Assembly (NCBI GenBank): GCA_946479285.1
Contig: CAMLFH010000001.1
Location: 372,001-436,000 of the forward strand
Reading direction: 5' to 3'
DNA from: an uncultured Flavobacteriales bacterium
Lineage (GTDB): Bacteria; Bacteroidota; Bacteroidia; Flavobacteriales; Crocinitomicaceae
Length of the DNA stretch: 64,000 nt
The notes beneath the pieces are model-generated. The model did not search any database and was not told where the DNA came from. It saw only the letters and a list, made by a program, of their open reading frames with translations. This document shows positions 60,421 through 64,000 of the stretch, in pieces. A program made the translations under genes and the position numbers. Position 1 is the first letter of the stretch. The number at the start of each line of letters is the position of its first letter.

Positions 60421-62379
60421 ATGGAACAGTACACAAATGAACTCATTCACGAAAGCAGTCTTTACCTGCAACAGCACGCGCACAACCCGGTAAATTGGGT
60501 TCCCTGGTCGAAGGAAGCTTTTGAAACCGCTGAAAAAGAAGGGAAATTGGTGCTTGTTTCCGTAGGGTATTCTGCCTGTCACTGGTGCCACGTTATGGAA
60601 CACGAATGTTTTGAAGACGAAGAAGTGGCTGCTTTGATGAATAAGTATTTTGTCTGTATCAAAGTAGATCGTGAAGAACGCCCGGATGTGGACCAGGTTT
60701 ACATGACGGCTGTCCAGCTCATGACGCAGCGAGGCGGCTGGCCATTGAATTGTTTCACTATTCCAAACGGACAGCCCATTTACGGCGGCACTTATTTCCC
60801 GAAAGAACAGTGGATGCATGTTTTGAAATCGTTGGAGCACACTTACAAAACAGACCCGGAAAAAGTGCTGGAATATGCCAAAGAACTTTCAGATGGCGTA
60901 CAGCAATCCGATTTGATAGCAGTAGCCGAACCGGTAAAACCGTTTCCGGAAGATAAATTATGGGAATTGGTACGCAAGTGGCAGCCGCGCATGGACATGG
61001 TAGAAGGCGGGCCCACAACGGCGCCTAAATTCCCGCTTCCAAGCAACCTGGAGTTTTTACTGCATTACGGGATTTTAGAACAGAAAGAACACATTCAAAC
61101 CTATGTGAATCTGACCTTGCGCAAAATGGCATTGGGAGGAATTTACGATCAGCTTGGAGGTGGTTTTTCGCGATATTCAGTTGATTTGTTGTGGAAAATT
61201 CCCCATTTCGAAAAAATGCTTTACGATAACGGACAGCTTTTGAGCGTATACGCACAGGCATATTCTCGCACAAAAGAACCGGAATACAAGCGTGTTTTAG
61301 ATCAAACACTGGAGTGGCTGGAACGCGAAATGCAAAGTGAAGAAGGAGGTCTGTTCGCAGCACAGGATGCCGATTCGGAAGGAGTAGAAGGAAAGTATTA
61401 TGTGTGGACAAAGGAAGAGATTGAAGTTGCTTTGGGTGAAAATGCTTCCTGGTTCTGGAAGTTTTACAACCCCGGAAACAAAGGTTATTGGGAACACCAG
61501 CAATGGGTATTGGTGAGAAACGAAACCTGGGAAGAGTTTTGTAAGAACAATCCGGGTCTTGATGCCGGAAAAATCCAGGCGCAAATTGATACATTACTTC
61601 ATCTTCGCAAAAAGCGTATTGCGCCCGTAACCGATACAAAATGTTTAACAGCCTGGAATTCCTTAACAATCACCGGTTTAGTGGAAGCGTTCAAAGCAAC
61701 GGAAGATCATGCTTACTTAAAACTGGCTTTACAGCTTGCCAAGTGGTTACGTAAATACCAGGTAACACCTGATTTTCAATTGTTTCATACGCGTCAAAAC
61801 GGGCGTTCATTCATCACCGGATTCCTGGATGATTATGCCACAACGATCCAGGCATTCCTGTCGCTTTACCAAATTACCGGAGATGAAGAAGAACTGAATT
61901 TCGCACAGGAATTATGTGCATATACCCTGAAACATTTCTACGACCAGCAATCCGGCATGTTTTATTTCACGGCTGATGATCACGATTTGATTGCACGAAA
62001 AATGGAAATCAACGACAATGTAATTCCATCAACGAACAGCATCATGGCCAATAACTTACTCACACTTTCGTTAGTAACAGATAACCTGGATTACGAAGCG
62101 AAAGCAAAGCAAATGCTCCAAAATGTCATTGACGGTATGGAACAATACGGTTCCGGTTATTCCAATTGGGCATTGCTGCTTTTGCGTTTCCAAAAGGAAG
62201 TACGCTTATTAACGATTCCAAAAAGTTCAGACTGGAATTTGTTCCGAAAGCAAAGTTCGCCATTTTTGGTGGTGCGCTATACCAACGATTCGGAAGCAAC
62301 GGTGTGTGCCGCCGGTTTGTGTTCCATACCGATGGTCCATCCGCGTGAGGTGGAAGATTACCTGGAGAATCTGAATTGA
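60421..62379 (+). CDS. DUF255/thioredoxin-fold protein (YyaL/spermatogenesis-associated 20-like)
   Basis: 652-residue cytoplasmic protein. The N-terminal thioredoxin-like domain holds [16 protein letters not shown], then [17 protein letters not shown] with CxxC at 53-56, and [24 protein letters not shown]; an (alpha/alpha)6-barrel-like domain follows, with [17 protein letters not shown] and [20 protein letters not shown]. These markers define the conserved YyaL/Ssp411 family, whose biochemical role is unknown. A promoter-like TACCTTTA lies four bases before the ATG. Confidence 0.93.
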   Translation: MEQYTNELIHESSLYLQQHAHNPVNWVPWSKEAFETAEKEGKLVLVSVGYSACHWCHVMEHECFEDEEVAALMNKYFVCIKVDREERPDVDQVYMTAVQLMTQRGGWPLNCFTIPNGQPIYGGTYFPKEQWMHVLKSLEHTYKTDPEKVLEYAKELSDGVQQSDLIAVAEPVKPFPEDKLWELVRKWQPRMDMVEGGPTTAPKFPLPSNLEFLLHYGILEQKEHIQTYVNLTLRKMALGGIYDQLGGGFSRYSVDLLWKIPHFEKMLYDNGQLLSVYAQAYSRTKEPEYKRVLDQTLEWLEREMQSEEGGLFAAQDADSEGVEGKYYVWTKEEIEVALGENASWFWKFYNPGNKGYWEHQQWVLVRNETWEEFCKNNPGLDAGKIQAQIDTLLHLRKKRIAPVTDTKCLTAWNSLTITGLVEAFKATEDHAYLKLALQLAKWLRKYQVTPDFQLFHTRQNGRSFITGFLDDYATTIQAFLSLYQITGDEEELNFAQELCAYTLKHFYDQQSGMFYFTADDHDLIARKMEINDNVIPSTNSIMANNLLTLSLVTDNLDYEAKAKQMLQNVIDGMEQYGSGYSNWALLLLRFQKEVRLLTIPKSSDWNLFRKQSSPFLVVRYTNDSEATVCAAGLCSIPMVHPREVEDYLENLN

Positions 62380-62390
62380 AAACAAAATAT

Positions 62391-62416
62391 GTGGGGACGC
62401 GATGCTTCGCGTCCCT
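62391..62416. terminator. Palindrome between convergent 60421 and msrA genes
   Basis: GTGGGGACGCGA, TGCT-loop, TCGCGTCCCTAC; likely a bidirectional terminator, six bases from the msrA stop. Belongs to the GTAGGG...CCCTAC family. Confidence 0.75.
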
Positions 62417-62421
62417 ACCTG

Positions 62422-63066
62422 TTATTGTTTTTTCAGCATCTCCGGAGCTTTGATCTTAAACTGCTCCAATCGTGGTTGAGAAACACCCTGCACATACCCG
62501 TTATTCGGATTTCGGCATTCAAAGTTCTGGTGGTATTCTTCCGCTTTGTAGAAAGCCGTGTATTTTACCAGTTCTGTTGTAATGGTCGGGAATTTCTTTT
62601 CCAGGAGTAATTTTTGGACATAAGCCTTTGCATGATCGCGTTCGTAATTCGTTTGATAGAAAATAGCAGAGCGGTATTGTGTTCCCGCATCCGGACCTTG
62701 TCTGTTCATGGTTGTCGGGTCATGTGAATCGTAAAAAACTTTCAAAAGCTCATCGTAAGAAATGACGGTTGAATCGTAATAGATTTTCACCGTTTCTGCG
62801 TGTCCGGTTGTTCCGGTACAAACTGCTTCGTAGCTCGGATTTTCAACGTGTCCGCCAGAATAACCGCTTTCTACTTCAGCCACTCCTTTCACCGATTCAT
62901 AAATGGCTTCCACACACCAAAAACAGCCGCTTCCGAAGTAAGCAACCTGGTATTTGGATAATTCGGCAGTGGTTTTCGGAGTTTTGACTTCCTGGTTTTT
63001 AGCGTTTTGCCCACATGCACTTACAGAAAGAAGTGTAACTATTAAAAAGAAAATGACGTGTTTCAT
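62422..63066 (-). CDS. msrA: Peptide methionine-S-sulfoxide reductase A, lipoprotein
   Basis: 214 residues. Reduces methionine-S-sulfoxide in proteins. The signal VTLLSVSAC places a lipidated Cys18, so the enzyme is probably anchored at the envelope, facing the periplasm. The MsrA active site is FGSGCFWCVEA (catalytic Cys48, with Cys51), followed by GYSGGHVENPSYEAVCTGTTGHAE and YRSAIFYQ. No MsrB domain or msrB gene is adjacent. Reductant unknown. Confidence 0.95.
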   Translation of the reverse strand: MKHVIFFLIVTLLSVSACGQNAKNQEVKTPKTTAELSKYQVAYFGSGCFWCVEAIYESVKGVAEVESGYSGGHVENPSYEAVCTGTTGHAETVKIYYDSTVISYDELLKVFYDSHDPTTMNRQGPDAGTQYRSAIFYQTNYERDHAKAYVQKLLLEKKFPTITTELVKYTAFYKAEEYHQNFECRNPNNGYVQGVSQPRLEQFKIKAPEMLKKQ

Positions 63067-63217
63067 GGATAATTTTTTTGAAGTTACGGCAGAGTTCTCG
63101 TTTCGGTTTTATTTCTCCCTGATTTTAACCTTTATTAAGTTTGTGATTTTCTTCCCTTTTTTTGCCTAAAAGGCTTTGACGAAGGAGAAGTTCTAATCAA
63201 GTGAAGGAGTCGCCCGG

Positions 63218-63251
63218 TGCGCCTATGCTGAAATTACAGCGTAAGCGTTGT
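63218..63251 (-). repeat. REP-like imperfect hairpin, copy B
   Basis: Minus-strand partner of 2548-2581: AACGCTTACGCTG...TTCAGC...AGGCGCA. It lies in the 63067-63424 spacer, in which otherwise only the 63395 promoter box and AT-rich sequence are seen. Confidence 0.45.
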
Positions 63252-63394
63252 GGTAAAATCCAAATAACTCAACATGCCGGTTTCTGGTAATCCTGAAGCA
63301 GGAAAAGAAAGTTCTGCGAATTCAAATCCGACAAATAATTGCCTCAGAAACAACAAAAAAAAGGAGAAAGGTTTAAAAAGTCGGTTCAACTCAT

Positions 63395-63402
63395 TATATT
63401 CG
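63395..63402 (+). promoter_or_regulatory. Candidate promoter -7 box for the PpiD-like gene
   Basis: TATATTCG (one mismatch to TAnnTTTG, the same TTCG variant as before nuoA), 23 bases before the ATG. Confidence 0.4.
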
Positions 63403-63424
63403 CACCCTTAAAAGAAAATATAGA

Positions 63425-64000
63425 ATGGCAATCATCGGCAGAATCAGAAACATGCGTTACCTTCTTGTAGGGATCACAGGTTTAGCTCTTTTGACTTTTA
63501 TCCTTACGGGATTATTTGATAAAATCGGTTCCTCAACGGACAGAGGTACACTAGGTACAATCGACGGGAACGAAGTGGATACAGCAATATACAATGCGAA
63601 GTTGACGCAGTTTGAAATGTCTGACAGACAACAATTTCAGCAGCAGCAGCGTGAGTATACGGATAAAGACCTGGAAGCATCTGCTGATAAAGCATGGGCT
63701 GCTGCGGTAGATGAAATTATTCTGAAAGGGGAATACGAAGCACTTGGTTTGGCAGTTTCTGAAAAAGAATTTACTTCTTTCCTTTATGGAGAAGAAGGAT
63801 TTACGCTATTGCCGGAGATTCAACAAGCATTTACAGATCCTGCTTCAGGACAATTTAACAGTGCTCAGTTGGAGAAATACATCCAGGAACAGGAAAAATC
63901 TACAGATCCTGCTGCTGTTGACAACTGGAAAAGAACAAAAGAAGCAATCCGTTCACAACGTATGCAGGAAAAATATTTCCAGTATTTGGGCCAGGGTGCT
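63425..64000 (+). CDS. PpiD/SurA-like periplasmic folding factor, truncated by window end
   Basis: The open frame from ATG 63425 runs to the window edge (192 codons, no stop). The start MAIIGRIRNMRYLLVGITGL is followed by a membrane anchor (about 11-27) and a SurA_N-type helical region (GTIDGNEVDTAIYNAKLTQFE, GLAVSEKEF, LPEIQQAF). In Bacteroidota this N-terminus belongs to peptidyl-prolyl isomerases of the PpiD/SurA type, which help outer-membrane and secreted proteins fold. The parvulin domains would lie beyond the window. Confidence 0.85.
   Translation, partial: MAIIGRIRNMRYLLVGITGLALLTFILTGLFDKIGSSTDRGTLGTIDGNEVDTAIYNAKLTQFEMSDRQQFQQQQREYTDKDLEASADKAWAAAVDEIILKGEYEALGLAVSEKEFTSFLYGEEGFTLLPEIQQAFTDPASGQFNSAQLEKYIQEQEKSTDPAAVDNWKRTKEAIRSQRMQEKYFQYLGQGA

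Overview
The window reads as chromosome of a free-living, aerobic member of the Bacteroidota, most likely Flavobacteriales (a Fluviicola/Crocinitomicaceae-type genome is my inference). The evidence is type IX secretion (T9SS) C-terminal sorting domains on several secreted proteins, promoters of the TTG-N(17-21)-TAnnTTTG type, few Shine-Dalgarno sequences, a short flavobacterial NuoG without the large molybdopterin domain, the MoxR-Bat operon, and a flavobacterial arginine decarboxylase. No phage, integrase, transposase, CRISPR array, rRNA or tRNA was recognised.

Layout. 0-5 kb holds housekeeping genes (gcvH, prfB, an ArsC-like reductase, speA) and small unknown genes. 5.3-8 kb has a large secreted DOMON/Ig-like T9SS protein overlapping an ankyrin-repeat gene. 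8-15.5 kb is a seven-gene MoxR/DUF58/BatA-BatB-BatC-BatD operon. 15.6-18.7 kb has a 54-residue membrane protein, a fasciclin lipoprotein and an M43-like metalloprotease with a T9SS tail. 18.9-23.3 kb carries rplU-rpmA, serS, a lipoprotein and a TPR protein.

23.5-31.8 kb is the accessory part. It has a tail-fibre-like surface protein, then a lipase-like T9SS protein whose reading frame is broken by an apparent one-base frameshift, then five tandem translationally coupled lipoprotein genes. These share a constant N-terminal module and carry divergent C-terminal modules, with a long, apparently perfect repeat across a gene junction. Two paralogous barrel-like proteins follow.

32.0-44.8 kb is a complete 14-gene NADH:quinone oxidoreductase operon (nuoABCDEFGHIJKLMN) with very tight spacing and a GTG start for nuoM. 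44.8-51.9 kb has two unknown exported proteins, an SDR-type threonine dehydrogenase, and hmgA-hppD for homogentisate catabolism next to a possible 18-residue leader ORF; an FkbM-type methyltransferase and a small unknown gene follow. 52-60 kb on the minus strand has a family 39-type glycosyltransferase, a beta-lactamase-fold hydrolase, lipB, and a three-gene SGNH-SGNH-MBOAT module that looks like an envelope or exopolysaccharide O-acylation system. 60.4-64 kb has a DUF255/thioredoxin-fold protein, a lipoprotein MsrA and the start of a PpiD-like periplasmic folding factor that runs off the window.

The intergenic spaces hold several kinds of dispersed palindromic elements: a paired 150-bp inverted-repeat element, a GTAGGG...CCCTAC palindrome family, a nested inverted repeat near 60.2 kb, and a REP-like hairpin seen at 2.5 and 63.2 kb. 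All functions come from reading the sequence and from knowledge of protein families; no database search was run.
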